56,931 nt of DNA from Candidatus Woesearchaeota archaeon (lineage in GTDB: Archaea; Nanobdellota; Nanobdellia; Woesearchaeales; UBA10216), in NCBI GenBank assembly GCA_016180195.1, contig JACPBS010000015.1, forward strand, positions 1 through 56,931, written 5' to 3'. Below are positions 34,063-42,725 of this stretch, piece after piece. The position numbers were made by a program, and so were the translations under genes. The notes beneath the pieces were generated by a model. It worked only from the letters and a program-made list of their open reading frames with translations, searched no databases and had not been told where the DNA came from. Every line of letters starts with the position of its first letter. The first letter of the stretch is position 1.

Positions 34063-35066
34063 CTTGGGCTGTTCTTTTTTAGTCTTGTTTTCAGGTCCTC
34101 TATGACTGGGACAGGGCTTGGGTCTGTTTTGTATATTATGGAAAGATAATATGCAACGTACATTCCTGTGTGTATTGCAGTGAACATCTTTGCGAGGAAT
34201 GAGCTGCCCTTGAGGATTATCTGGGTGCTCTCCACTTCTGATTTTGACATTACGTCCATAGTTATTGAGATTCTCAGCTTTATCCTGCTGTTGTCTTGTT
34301 CATCCTGTAGGAATATCCCGTAGAATTTTGCATTCATGTTCCTGAAGGCGTTTATCTCGTTGTGGTTCATTTCGGGTATTATGTTGCTGAAAGCATGTGT
34401 TTTCGCGCATTCATTTATCAGTATCTTCCAGATGTATGCGGCTATGCCTAGCTTTGATGACGAGTATATTAGGGGTATTTTCCCTGAAAGCTTTGTTGCG
34501 ATCTCCTTTCCTTGTGCCTTCTGAAGTCCGGATTTTAAGCCTTTCAGGCTCATAGTGAGCTCTGTTTCGTTTATTTTTATTAGGCCGCTGTTTGAAAGGA
34601 TCTTGAGCATGGGGAAAAACATGTATCCGACTGCAAACCTTGGCTGTATTCCTTGTGGGAGTAGGACGAGCGGTATGCTGTTCTCCTCTGCGATCGACCT
34701 GAGCTTCCCTCCGGAGGTTATTATGATTGTTTTTGTCCCCTTTGACATGGCGTTTTTCAGGCAGCTTATAGTCTCCTCTGTGTTTCCCGAATATGATATC
34801 GCGAATACGAGGCTTTTGCTTGTGGAAAATTCCGGAAGATTGTAATCCCTTATTACGGACACGGGTATTTTCAGGTTTATGTTGTCTGCGTATGCTTTAA
34901 GGATGTCCCCTGGATGTCCTGAGCCTCCCATTCCTGCTATTATTATGTTTTCGATTTGGCCAGGTATCCTGGTTGTTCCTGCCAGGTTTATGGCTTCTTC
35001 AATCTGCTTTGGGAAGCTGTCTATCAGTTCCAGCAGGTTTTGGCTGTCAATAGGTTCAGGAGTCAT
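34059..35066 (-). CDS. Bifunctional phosphoglucose/phosphomannose isomerase
   Basis: Protein of 335 aa of the archaeal PGI/PMI family, interconverting glucose-6-phosphate or mannose-6-phosphate with fructose-6-phosphate. Two SIS domains: GMGGSGHPGDI and SYSGNTEETISCL in the first, and the C-terminal part with the conserved NIIPEMNHNEI motif. A TATA-like element lies between it and the upstream EamA gene, so it probably heads its own operon with rad50 and the methyltransferase. Confidence 0.9.
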   Translation of the reverse strand: MTPEPIDSQNLLELIDSFPKQIEEAINLAGTTRIPGQIENIIIAGMGGSGHPGDILKAYADNINLKIPVSVIRDYNLPEFSTSKSLVFAISYSGNTEETISCLKNAMSKGTKTIIITSGGKLRSIAEENSIPLVLLPQGIQPRFAVGYMFFPMLKILSNSGLIKINETELTMSLKGLKSGLQKAQGKEIATKLSGKIPLIYSSSKLGIAAYIWKILINECAKTHAFSNIIPEMNHNEINAFRNMNAKFYGIFLQDEQDNSRIKLRISITMDVMSKSEVESTQIILKGSSFLAKMFTAIHTGMYVAYYLSIIYKTDPSPVPVIEDLKTRLKKNSPR

Positions 35067-35101
35067 GGTGTTTACCGTTTTTCCTTTTTATTTATATTTT
35101 T

Positions 35102-35962
35102 TTATTGTGACATGGCTATTATCACTGCACCTGCAGACATGATTATTGCAGCAGCGATGCGTTCTTTTATCATCCTTTCCTTGAAGATGAAATATCCGCC
35201 TATTACGCTTATTATTATGCTGGTTCTCTTTATTGAGATCACATATGATACAAGGGACATGCTGATTGCGATCATCTGGAAGAGCATTGAGAATGAAGAC
35301 AAGGCCCCTATTGGCAGAAGGGTTTTGTATTCCTTTGCAGTTTGAGCAATCTTTTTGGTTTTAACAAGGTAGATGGTTAGGTAGCCTGCGATTACTGAGT
35401 TGACAGTTAATGCCCAGAATGCAGGCGATGAGTTTTGGACTCCTATTTTGTCTATGTTTGAGGTTATGCTCCAGATTAAGGCAACTATTAGCATGAGTCT
35501 TGGCCCTTTTTCAGTGAAAAGGGCTTTTATGGGGGCTAGGAAGCTTTTCCTCCTTTCGCTAAGATTGATGAAATATGAGCCTAAAACTATGAGGAAGATT
35601 CCTGCCATTCCGAGTATTGTTGGAGCTTCGTTTAGGATGAGAGGGGATGTGACTAGGAGGAATATGGGCGTGAATGCGAGCATGGGGACAGTTGCGGATA
35701 TGTCCGATGCCTTTAATGCCTTGATGTAGAGGATTGACGTCAGGATATTCAGGCCGCCTCCTATCAGGATGGCTGCCCAGAATCTTTCGCCTATTTCGGG
35801 CATACCTGTCAAAATGAGGAATGCTGCAAGTATCGGGAGCGAGAATGCCCTTAAGGACCAGGCTATCGTATATTCGTCTGTGGCCTTCAGCTCTTTTTTG
35901 GAAAGTATGTCTTTTGCAGATTCAAAGGCTGCTGTTAGGAAGCTGAATATTAGCCAAAGCAT
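35102..35962 (-). CDS. EamA-family transporter (DMT superfamily)
   Basis: Protein of 286 aa with ten predicted transmembrane helices in two five-helix repeats (second repeat from about residue 150). The pattern includes LIGGGLNILTSILYIKALK and the repeat-ending VIGGYFIFKERM with its E near the last helices, typical of EamA/DMT carriers of small organic solutes. The substrate is unknown. It is read in the same direction as the isomerase operon, 35 bases upstream of it. Confidence 0.85.
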   Translation of the reverse strand: MLWLIFSFLTAAFESAKDILSKKELKATDEYTIAWSLRAFSLPILAAFLILTGMPEIGERFWAAILIGGGLNILTSILYIKALKASDISATVPMLAFTPIFLLVTSPLILNEAPTILGMAGIFLIVLGSYFINLSERRKSFLAPIKALFTEKGPRLMLIVALIWSITSNIDKIGVQNSSPAFWALTVNSVIAGYLTIYLVKTKKIAQTAKEYKTLLPIGALSSFSMLFQMIAISMSLVSYVISIKRTSIIISVIGGYFIFKERMIKERIAAAIIMSAGAVIIAMSQ

Positions 35963-36047
35963 GATCGCCTCTTTCCTTGTGTTATTTTAAATTTATGCAT
36001 AATTTATAGAGTAATAAATATAAAATTCTGTGTGTTTAAGGGGTTTT

Positions 36048-36359
36048 ATGGCGAGGAAATTTAAGAAGGGTCAGGTGGGCTTGTTTTCTGTTTTCAAGGA
36101 CGAGCTTAAGGAGGGCTTTCGTGCTTTGGCTGGCACGGTTAATTTCATGGCTCATGAGGCTTTCCACAAGGGTGAACGTGTGTTTTTGAGGTTATTGTTT
36201 TCTTATTTCTCTCTGCTTTCGGGAATAATATTTGTCAGTATAGCGGTTGTGCTGTTGGTCTCGGAGTATTTTGATATGGGCAGGGGATGGGGTTTTCTGG
36301 TTATTGGGCTGTTTTTTGTTGTCTTTGGCTTGTTGCTTAGGTTGCGCCTTTTGGGTTAG
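36048..36359 (+). CDS. Small two-helix membrane protein, 103 aa
   Basis: Start ATG 36048 (an upstream ATG adds six residues). Residues 1-45 are polar with several Lys/Arg. Two hydrophobic helices follow (about 49-71 LFSYFSLLSGIIFVSIAVVLL and 79-98). No family is recognised. It is converging on the coiled-coil gene, overlapping its end by 4 bases. A tail-anchored or small envelope protein is likely. Confidence 0.6.
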   Translation: MARKFKKGQVGLFSVFKDELKEGFRALAGTVNFMAHEAFHKGERVFLRLLFSYFSLLSGIIFVSIAVVLLVSEYFDMGRGWGFLVIGLFFVVFGLLLRLRLLG

Positions 36360-37204
36360 GTCGCCTGGAAGAACAGGAGGTCTTTTGTAGTGAGCTTTTT
36401 CCCTTTCATTATCTTGTCTTTGAGCTCTGCTTCCTTTGCTTCAAGCATCCTTTCGGTTTTTTCCTGGGACTCTTTCCTTTCGTGCTTGTCCTGGGTGTCC
36501 ATCCTTGATTTGATATCTGAAAGCTCCAGCAGCTTTTCATTGAGTCTCTTGCTGGTTTCTGAGAACATTTTCTTTGCTTCAGTGCCCTTCTCAGTGAATT
36601 CCCTTTTTTTTCCTTTAAGTTCAGAAAGGGCTTTTATGGAAGCCATCATTTGTTCATGGTGTGCCTGGCTTTCCTCTGCTTCCCTGATTATTTCTCCCTT
36701 GAGGCTCCTTGTAAGGTCCCTTGATTCCTTGATCTTGCCGTTTGTCAGGCTGATTTCGTTGTTTGTGTTTATTAGGGTGTTTATTGACTCAAGCTGCCTT
36801 TTTTTTTGTTTGAGCAGCTTCATGACTTTTTGTTCCTCGGCAAATGATATGGCTTCGGTCTCTATGCGGTTTTCCATCCGCTCAATCTCTGTTTTGAGCT
36901 GTGATGGTGAGCTTTTTAGCTTTAGCTTGCTGCCTTTTATGAGGGAGTTTCTCTTTTCAATCAGTTCTTTCAGGGCTTCGGTTTCCTGGTTCAGCGCTAT
37001 TTTCTTTGCCTTAACTGAGCTTGTGAGGGAATCGCGGTCTGATCTGCTTTTCCGGATTTTCTCTATGGCAGAAGCTATCTCTTTCTTGAGAAGGTTTGCC
37101 TTTTCGAACAATTCTTCCTTTTCGCTGACCAGCTTATTCATTTCTGTTTTAAGCTGGCTTGTTTCGTTGCGGCATTTCCTTAGGTCTGAAATCAAATCAG
37201 CCAT
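36356..37204 (-). CDS. Archaeal coiled-coil protein (COG1340-like)
   Basis: Protein of 282 aa, almost entirely coiled coil (Glu, Lys, Arg, Ser in heptads). The C-terminal tail includes a short conserved helix KGKKLTTKDLLFFQAT. The length and composition fit the conserved archaeal coiled-coil family often seen near ribosomal genes; the function is unknown. It follows rpl12 with a 9-base gap and is probably the last gene of the L1-L10-L12 operon. Confidence 0.7.
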   Translation of the reverse strand: MADLISDLRKCRNETSQLKTEMNKLVSEKEELFEKANLLKKEIASAIEKIRKSRSDRDSLTSSVKAKKIALNQETEALKELIEKRNSLIKGSKLKLKSSPSQLKTEIERMENRIETEAISFAEEQKVMKLLKQKKRQLESINTLINTNNEISLTNGKIKESRDLTRSLKGEIIREAEESQAHHEQMMASIKALSELKGKKREFTEKGTEAKKMFSETSKRLNEKLLELSDIKSRMDTQDKHERKESQEKTERMLEAKEAELKDKIMKGKKLTTKDLLFFQAT

Positions 37205-37213
37205 AATCGCGAT

Positions 37214-37519
37214 TTATCCGAACAATGCTCCCAGTCCCGCTGCTGCCTGTTCAGCGCTCTTTTTCTCTTCTTCAGCGCCTTTCTTTTCTTCCTTCTTCCC
37301 CTGTTGCGGTGAAGCTGGCGGGGCGGCTGGAGCAGCTTGAACTATGGTTGCTTCCTTGATCGCGGCTTCAATGTCCACGCCTTCAAGGGCTGAGACAAGT
37401 GCCTTGACCCTTGCCGGGTTTGGACTGGCTCCTGCGGCCTGTAGCACCTTGTTCAGGGATTCCTCGTCTATTTTTTTTCCTGCTTTATGCAAAAGCATTG
37501 CAGCATACACGTACTCCAT
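37214..37519 (-). CDS. rpl12: 50S ribosomal protein L12 (P1-type)
   Basis: Protein of 101 aa. N-terminal dimerisation domain ([20 protein letters not shown]), Ala/Pro-rich hinge, acidic Lys/Glu tail and the end GLGALFG. Forms the stalk that recruits translation factors. It follows rpl10 by 20 bases. Confidence 0.95.
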   Translation of the reverse strand: MEYVYAAMLLHKAGKKIDEESLNKVLQAAGASPNPARVKALVSALEGVDIEAAIKEATIVQAAPAAPPASPQQGKKEEKKGAEEEKKSAEQAAAGLGALFG

Positions 37520-37539
37520 CTTTTATCCCTCCGTTAATA

Positions 37540-38400
37540 TCATTCTTGTTTTGGCAGGAGCTTGTATATTGCTTCTGCCTGCCTTTCTGCATCAACTGCC
37601 TGCTTGTGGACTACAAGGTCTGAGACAAGCTCTTTTGCGAATGCAAGGCTTTTCGCATCATTGTGGGCTTTTCCGATGATTGCATTGATTGAATCTTTAG
37701 TCGGGAATGCGATGTAAACTGAAAGGTTTCTTGCCTGGCTGAAGGTGAGCTTGATGTCGTTTATGTATTGCTGCTCGTCCACTGCCAGTACATCTTTTGT
37801 GTAGATTGTTCCGTTTTCATAAATGGCGACTAGGTCCAGGCCGATTTCCATGGGATGGATGGCGAGTTTTGCCATTACATCCGCGACCTTTTGGTTTATC
37901 TTTTCTCCTTCCCTGACTAGGATTTGTTCCTGCCTTATTGATACCTTTCCACCTTCCACTCCTGTTTTCAGGCCGACTGCTGAAAGCTCGCTTATTATTG
38001 GGCCTGGTGCGAATTGGGTTGGTCCGGCTGGGATCACTATGTCTCTCGGTGATACTTGGCCTGCCTTGGCAGGAGCTGACGTCTTGCTTTTCTTCAGTAT
38101 GGATGCGAGTTTGAAAGGGTTTTCCTTCGTGAAGAGCAGCGCAGGCATGCCTGTTATGAATTTCTTGAGTTCTGATATCCCTTTCTTGTCTTTTTCTGAC
38201 GCGTCTATGGACAGGTTGATAAGCCTTTTTTTTGACATTGAAATAAGTAGCTTGTCCTTGAGTTGTGATCTCATTCTTTGGAGCTGCGGGGCAGGGATGT
38301 TTTCCATGTTGACTATCCCGACAAAAGGGTACGGTCTTATGAGTCCTGCAAGCTCATCAACCCTTTCGATCTTGTATTTCGCAACTTTTGCTTTGTTCAT
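37540..38400 (-). CDS. rpl10: 50S ribosomal protein L10 (P0)
   Basis: Protein of 286 aa from ATG 38400 (an ATG at 38409 is an alternative). N-terminal L10 rRNA-binding domain (YPFVGIVNMENIPAPQLQRM) and the archaeal insertion GPTQFAPGPI, followed by the C-terminal helical spine that carries L12 dimers. It lacks the acidic GLF tail that many archaeal P0 proteins share with L12, ending instead in QAEAIYKLLPKQE. It starts 5 bases after the rpl1 stop, the usual L1-L10-L12 order. Confidence 0.95.
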   Translation of the reverse strand: MNKAKVAKYKIERVDELAGLIRPYPFVGIVNMENIPAPQLQRMRSQLKDKLLISMSKKRLINLSIDASEKDKKGISELKKFITGMPALLFTKENPFKLASILKKSKTSAPAKAGQVSPRDIVIPAGPTQFAPGPIISELSAVGLKTGVEGGKVSIRQEQILVREGEKINQKVADVMAKLAIHPMEIGLDLVAIYENGTIYTKDVLAVDEQQYINDIKLTFSQARNLSVYIAFPTKDSINAIIGKAHNDAKSLAFAKELVSDLVVHKQAVDAERQAEAIYKLLPKQE

Positions 38401-38405
38401 GGTGA

Positions 38406-39056
38406 TCACTTTATTTTTAATGGAGGGCTCATTGTGAGCTTAAGAAAAGCATTCTTCACGTTCGCCTCCTCGTTTGGAAGGTGGTGTATTATCTGCTCAT
38501 ACATGTTGATGACGTTTTCAGCTACTTTTTCTGTATCCATGTTTTCAGTGCCTACAATGCATTGTATTACGGGGGCGGTCCTTGCAGACACCCTTATTGT
38601 CTTTTCTAGGTTTTCCCTAAGGGTCTTGAGATTTGCCTTTGGCATGACTATGCAGCCTGATTTCGGGTTTGGCATTTTTCCTTTCGGCCCGAGTGCCCTT
38701 CCGAAGAAGGTGGCTACTTGTGCCATCATATTTGCCTGGGCTATGAAGAAGTCATATTTCCTTGCCAGATTCTTTGCGAGCTTCTTTTCTTTTCCGAATT
38801 TCTGGAAGTCTTCCTGAAGAATGACCTCTTCGCATGTTTCCTTTGCATCAGGAAGCATGATCTGGTCAACGAATGCGCATACCTTTATAGGTCTTCCTGT
38901 TCCATTTGGCAGTCGTGCAAAGAAGTCAACCTGGTTCTCGTTTTTTTTCAGGTCTAAATCTTTTATGTTTACAATGAGTTCATAACTTTGTGAGAAGTTT
39001 CGCTTTTTCAGTTGCCTGAGTTTTTCAAGGGTTTCAGCAATGCTTTTCTTTTCCAT
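38406..39056 (-). CDS. rpl1: 50S ribosomal protein L1
   Basis: Protein of 216 aa from ATG 39056. Central conserved motif RALGPKGKMPNPKSG and the C-terminal PVIQCIVGTENMDTEKVAEN. Binds the L1 stalk of 23S rRNA. In many archaea L1 represses its own operon through an mRNA mimic of its rRNA site; no such stem was checked here. First gene of the L1-L10-L12 operon, with a TATA box at 39111-39120. Confidence 0.96.
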   Translation of the reverse strand: MEKKSIAETLEKLRQLKKRNFSQSYELIVNIKDLDLKKNENQVDFFARLPNGTGRPIKVCAFVDQIMLPDAKETCEEVILQEDFQKFGKEKKLAKNLARKYDFFIAQANMMAQVATFFGRALGPKGKMPNPKSGCIVMPKANLKTLRENLEKTIRVSARTAPVIQCIVGTENMDTEKVAENVINMYEQIIHHLPNEEANVKNAFLKLTMSPPLKIK

Positions 39057-39110
39057 GACAAGCCCTCCTACCGAAGTAGTGATGCGGGTTGGATTTTGGA
39101 AAAGCTGCTG

Positions 39111-39120
39111 ATTTATAAAT
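39111..39120 (-). promoter_or_regulatory. TATA box of the L1-L10-L12 operon
   Basis: On the minus strand ATTTATAAAT lies 55-64 bases before the L1 ATG. The longer leader, compared with neighbouring leaderless genes, would leave room for L1 autoregulation. Confidence 0.45.
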
Positions 39121-39131
39121 TTAATCAATAA

Positions 39132-39141
39132 CTTTTATAAA
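39132..39141 (+). promoter_or_regulatory. TATA box of rpl15e
   Basis: CTTTTATAAA lies 24-33 bases before ATG 39165. It is back to back with the rpl1 promoter. Confidence 0.5.
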
Positions 39142-39164
39142 GAGGCTCTTTTTCTCGAGACATT

Positions 39165-39692
39165 ATGACGGGTCTAGCAGATAAACGTATGGTTGAGTGG
39201 AGAAGTGAGCCTTCAACGATCAGGATTCCTAAGCCTACGAAGCTTGACAGGGCTCGGACCCTGGGTTATAGGGCAAAGCCCGGCATAATTGTTGTCAGGC
39301 AGAGGCTGATCAGGGGGGGGAGGCAGAGGCCTGATATCAAGGCAGGAAGGCGCTCTAAGCATTCTGGCCAGAGGAAGGTTCTTGGAATGAATTACAGGCA
39401 TGTTGCTGAACAGAGGGCTTCCAAGAGGTTCCCAAACATGGAGGTTATCAATTCATATTTCCTTGCCAAGGACGGAAGGCATTACTGGTTTGAGGTCATA
39501 ATGGCTGATCGTGATCACCCGGTTATCGGGTCTGACCCTGGTTTGTTCTGGGTGGCTTCAGGCAAGAATAAGGGGAGGGCATTGAGAGGGCTTACATCTG
39601 CAGGGAAGAAGAGCAGGGGTCTTTTCAACAAGGGTTTTGGTGCAGAGAAGATGAGGCCCAGTTCAGGTGCACACGGCAGGAAGGTTAAGTGA
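39165..39692 (+). CDS. rpl15e: 50S ribosomal protein L15e
   Basis: Protein of 175 aa, basic throughout. Typical blocks: RIPKPTKLDRARTLGYRAK, VVRQRLIRGGRQRP, NYRHVAEQRASKRFPNMEVI, and the C-terminal RPSSGAHGRKVK. It is transcribed singly from its own promoter. Immediately downstream, after a T-rich stretch, is a small zinc-ribbon gene with its own TATA box. Confidence 0.96.
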   Translation: MTGLADKRMVEWRSEPSTIRIPKPTKLDRARTLGYRAKPGIIVVRQRLIRGGRQRPDIKAGRRSKHSGQRKVLGMNYRHVAEQRASKRFPNMEVINSYFLAKDGRHYWFEVIMADRDHPVIGSDPGLFWVASGKNKGRALRGLTSAGKKSRGLFNKGFGAEKMRPSSGAHGRKVK

Positions 39693-39756
39693 TTTTTTTA
39701 AGACTTCATCTTTTTTTAATAAAATTTATATAGCTATTTTCAACAGATTGAAATCC

Positions 39757-39927
39757 ATGAAGGTTCATTGCACCAACTGCAATTATCAGTATTCGCCGAG
39801 GTCAGGAAAGATGCCTTCGAAGTGCCCCTATTGCGATAAGCAGGGCAGTATTGAGAAGATCAAGGAGATGCAGCAGTGGATTGATGAGATTGCTGATGAG
39901 GAAGTCGAGAAGTCTTCTCGCTGCTAG
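39757..39927 (+). CDS. Small rubredoxin-like zinc-ribbon protein, 56 aa
   Basis: Start ATG 39757, with AATTTATATAG about 30 bases upstream. Two CxxC knuckles (CTNCNYQY about residue 5, CPYCDKQG about residue 23) followed by a helical acidic tail (EMQQWIDEIADEE). It is a single zinc ribbon of unknown role. Its end overlaps the convergent DUF1385 gene by 68 bases. Confidence 0.65.
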   Translation: MKVHCTNCNYQYSPRSGKMPSKCPYCDKQGSIEKIKEMQQWIDEIADEEVEKSSRC

Positions 39928-40768
39928 ATTCTGCTTCGAGAACATCCTTTAGGGATTTAAGGGCGACCTCCAGCTGGCTGTCATTTGGGACTTTGGTTGT
40001 TAGCTTCTGGAGCATGAGGCCTGGGAGTACGATTGCCCCTAGGAGCGGGTTTTCTTTGTGCCTTGCGCTGATCTTCAGCAATTCATATGATATTCCTGCT
40101 ATTGCGGGGAGCAGCAGCACCCTTGAGCCCAGCTTTATGACCCAGTTTTCGCTAGTTATTATGGAGAACACGAGTATGCTTACAAGCAGCACGAATAGCA
40201 GGAAGCTTGTTCCGCATCTTGGATGCATTGTGGGGAATTTCCTGGCTTCCTCCACTTTCAGTTTCTTGCCTGCCTCATATGCATGTATCGACATGTGTTC
40301 TGCCCCGTGGTACTGGAACATGACCCTGACTTCAGGTATCCATGATATCACCAGGAGATATGATATGAATATCACTGTTCTTATTATGCCGTCTATTATG
40401 TTGAACATAATTGAGTGGTTCTTTGATACTATGGTGGTAAGGTAGAATGGTATGGCTACGAAAAGAAGGAGCGCGAATACCACTGAGAATGCGATCGTTG
40501 CAATTGTCTCGTTTTTCCCTAATTTTTCTTTTTCTCCGGTGGATTCGTTTGCTGAATACATTATCGCATCGAAACCGATCACGAGGGTTTCGTAGAGGGA
40601 TGTTACCCCCCTTATGAAGACCATCTTTGAAAGGCTCCTCGTTTTTATCCTCTGCCTCTTCACAGATATGGTGTTGTCAGGCTTCCTTACCGCGACTGAG
40701 TAGTAGTTTGGGCTTCTCATCATTACGCCCTCAATTACTACCTGGCCTCCTACGTTTAGCTTTTCCAT
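39860..40768 (-). CDS. DUF1385 (YqhQ-like) membrane protein
   Basis: Protein of 302 aa. N-terminal GGQVVIEGVMMRSP and the middle block FQYHGAEHMSIHAYEAG with HPRCGTSFLL are the family signatures. About four transmembrane helices lie between and after them. The function is unknown; the conserved His/Glu/Cys residues suggest metal or enzyme activity at the membrane. A polar Ser/Gln-rich tail ends it. Confidence 0.88.
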   Translation of the reverse strand: MEKLNVGGQVVIEGVMMRSPNYYSVAVRKPDNTISVKRQRIKTRSLSKMVFIRGVTSLYETLVIGFDAIMYSANESTGEKEKLGKNETIATIAFSVVFALLLFVAIPFYLTTIVSKNHSIMFNIIDGIIRTVIFISYLLVISWIPEVRVMFQYHGAEHMSIHAYEAGKKLKVEEARKFPTMHPRCGTSFLLFVLLVSILVFSIITSENWVIKLGSRVLLLPAIAGISYELLKISARHKENPLLGAIVLPGLMLQKLTTKVPNDSQLEVALKSLKDVLEAESSSEKTSRLPHQQSHQSTAASP

Positions 40769-40811
40769 TTTTAAAACTGGTCCTTTTTTTTAAAAACTTA
40801 GGTGTTTCATT

Positions 40812-41663
40812 TTAAAAACATTCTCGTTCGCATTCCTCCGGCGCTTTGTCAGGCCTCAGCCGGACAAACACAGGGGATCTTAATTTTCCTGCTTTCGTGA
40901 ATTCTGAGTATTTCACTTCGCATACAAGCTCAGGTTCAACGGTTGTGATTCCTTCCTTTTCCCCTGTTTTTTTTAGCATTCCGCGTAGCTGCCTGAAGAA
41001 ATCCTCGGTGAATCCAGTTCCCACCTTTCCAATGAATTTCATCTTTCCTTTTTCATAGAGTCCGAGGGCTAGTGCGCTGATTTCCCTTTTTTTGCTGGTA
41101 TATCCTGTTACTATGCAGTCTATTGTCTTGTGCAGTTTTATTTTTAGCCAGCGATCTGTTCGTATCCCGGGGTAATACGTGCTCTCCTTTCCTTTTGCCA
41201 TTATGCCTTCCACTTTCATTTTTTTTGCGAGTTTCCATAGTTTTTCCCCGTTTTTCGTGTATGGAACTTTTTGCATGCCTTCGCCTTCATTTACAGTGCT
41301 TTCTAGGATCAGCTTCCTTTCTGACAAGGGCAATCCTGTCAGGTTTTTCCCGTTTTTTTCAAGTATGTCGAATGCGGCATAGTGGGCTTTTGCTCCTTCT
41401 TGCAGAATCTGGAAGCTGGGTATTCCATTCTCATCATAGGATACTATTTCCCCGTCCAGGATGCAGCTTTTTGCGCTTATGTTTGCCCTAAACCTGAATT
41501 CGGGGAATCTTGCCGTGATGTCTTTTTCATTCCTGCTTGTTATCGTGATGCCTTTTTGATCTGCTTTGCACAGCGCCCTAATTCCGTCTAGCTTGGGTTC
41601 GTAGAGAAATCCTCCTTTTTTTAGGTCTGTTACGCTGCCTGTTTTTGAGAGCATGGGCTTCAT
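40812..41663 (-). CDS. ATP-dependent DNA ligase, LigD-type core (NHEJ)
   Basis: Protein of 283 aa, adenylation plus OB domain without polymerase or nuclease parts. The adenylated lysine is in EPKLDGIRA. ILDGEIVSYDENGIPSFQIL, MKVEGIMAKGKESTYYPGIR and RTDRWLKIKL follow in order, as in bacterial LigD ligase domains. The C-terminal FVRLRPDKAPEEC is typical. It begins immediately after the Ku stop codon and is almost certainly its partner in joining DNA ends. Confidence 0.92.
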   Translation of the reverse strand: MKPMLSKTGSVTDLKKGGFLYEPKLDGIRALCKADQKGITITSRNEKDITARFPEFRFRANISAKSCILDGEIVSYDENGIPSFQILQEGAKAHYAAFDILEKNGKNLTGLPLSERKLILESTVNEGEGMQKVPYTKNGEKLWKLAKKMKVEGIMAKGKESTYYPGIRTDRWLKIKLHKTIDCIVTGYTSKKREISALALGLYEKGKMKFIGKVGTGFTEDFFRQLRGMLKKTGEKEGITTVEPELVCEVKYSEFTKAGKLRSPVFVRLRPDKAPEECERECF

Positions 41664-42428
41664 CTATTTTTCCCTTATGCTTGCCCTTAGTGCCTCTATA
41701 AGGGTTTTCCTTTCCTTTTTCCCCTCTTTCTTCACCTCTATCTTTTCCCCCTTTTCCATCCTGCGGACTATTTCTCTTAGCTTTTCCGAAAAAGTGTCCC
41801 TGAATGAGGATATGTCAAATGAGTCTTCGTATAGTCTCTCCATGAGTTCATGGGCAAGCTGCATCTCCTTCTTTTCGAGTTTCGGGTCTTTTTCAAGCTC
41901 TTTTATCTGGTTTATGTCCCTTACCTCGTGGCTGTAATTCAGTGTTGTCAGGAGCATTCCATTCCGATGTGCGCTGATAGCGCATATATGCTCCTTGTCC
42001 TTTATCACGAACCTGCCAAGTGCAACCTTTGCAGCGGATCTCAGAACTTCACGGAATAGGAAATATGCCTTTTCAGTCGCTTTGTCTGGAGCAAGGTAAT
42101 AGTGGCTGTCCAGGTGAGGCTGGCTTATCTGGTGTGAGCCTATGAAGGCGATGATGTCTATTGTTTCTGTTTTCTCTGGTCTCAGCTTTTCGATCTGGTC
42201 TTTGCTGATCATGAAGAACTTGTTCTTTCTGATCTCTATTCCTTTGGTGGTTTTTTGCCATGATGCCTCCTTGTTGCAGTTTGTACACCATCTTCTGTAT
42301 TTAAGAGGGGTTCCGCATTCCTGGTGTAGAAGCCTGAATCCGGTTTTCTGGCGCTCTATTGCGGAGTAAAGCCTGACTGGTATGTTAACCAGCCCGAATG
42401 AGAGTGAGCCTTTCCATATGACTTTCAT
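41664..42428 (-). CDS. ku: Ku-type DNA end-binding protein
   Basis: Protein of 254 aa from ATG 42428, the length of bacterial homodimeric Ku. WKGSLSFGLVNIPVRLYSA at the N-terminus, QECGTPLKYRRWC with the paired cysteines, and the C-terminal Lys/Glu-rich extension KGEKIEVKKEGKKER. The protein encircles DNA ends and recruits the ligase encoded next. A 3-base overlap with an upstream DUF1328 gene makes a three-gene operon. Ku/LigD systems are scattered in archaea. Confidence 0.93.
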   Translation of the reverse strand: MKVIWKGSLSFGLVNIPVRLYSAIERQKTGFRLLHQECGTPLKYRRWCTNCNKEASWQKTTKGIEIRKNKFFMISKDQIEKLRPEKTETIDIIAFIGSHQISQPHLDSHYYLAPDKATEKAYFLFREVLRSAAKVALGRFVIKDKEHICAISAHRNGMLLTTLNYSHEVRDINQIKELEKDPKLEKKEMQLAHELMERLYEDSFDISSFRDTFSEKLREIVRRMEKGEKIEVKKEGKKERKTLIEALRASIREK

Positions 42429-42583
42429 TTCACGTATGTTTTTATCAGGGAAAGCAGGAACAGGGTTGCGAATATCGCGAAGAGTATCCTTGCGGTTTCT
42501 GTCGCTATCCCTGATATACCTCCAAACGCGAGAATTGCCGAGATAGCTGAAACGAAGAGGAACATGATCATCCATTCAATCAT
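42425..42583 (-). CDS. DUF1328-type small membrane protein
   Basis: Protein of 52 aa with two hydrophobic helices: IEWMIMFLFVSAISAILAFGG and GIATETARILFAIFATLFLL. The GFGG-I-A-x-x-A-A-x-I-A pattern is that of the bacterial YtjA/DUF1328 family. Its stop overlaps the Ku start codon (ATGA), so it opens the NHEJ operon. In bacteria DUF1328 proteins accompany Ku or stress genes in some genomes. The role is unknown. Confidence 0.75.
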   Translation of the reverse strand: MIEWMIMFLFVSAISAILAFGGISGIATETARILFAIFATLFLLSLIKTYVK

Positions 42584-42725
42584 GGGTTTTCAGGCGTTTT
42601 TTTTGATATTTAACATTAGCTTTATAATTTATATATGATGTCAGGCATGAGTAACCTATAAATTGTTTTTGTCGCTTTACTAATAATGGAAAAAAAATAT
42701 AAAGTCTTGGCTTGAGCTTTCGGGT

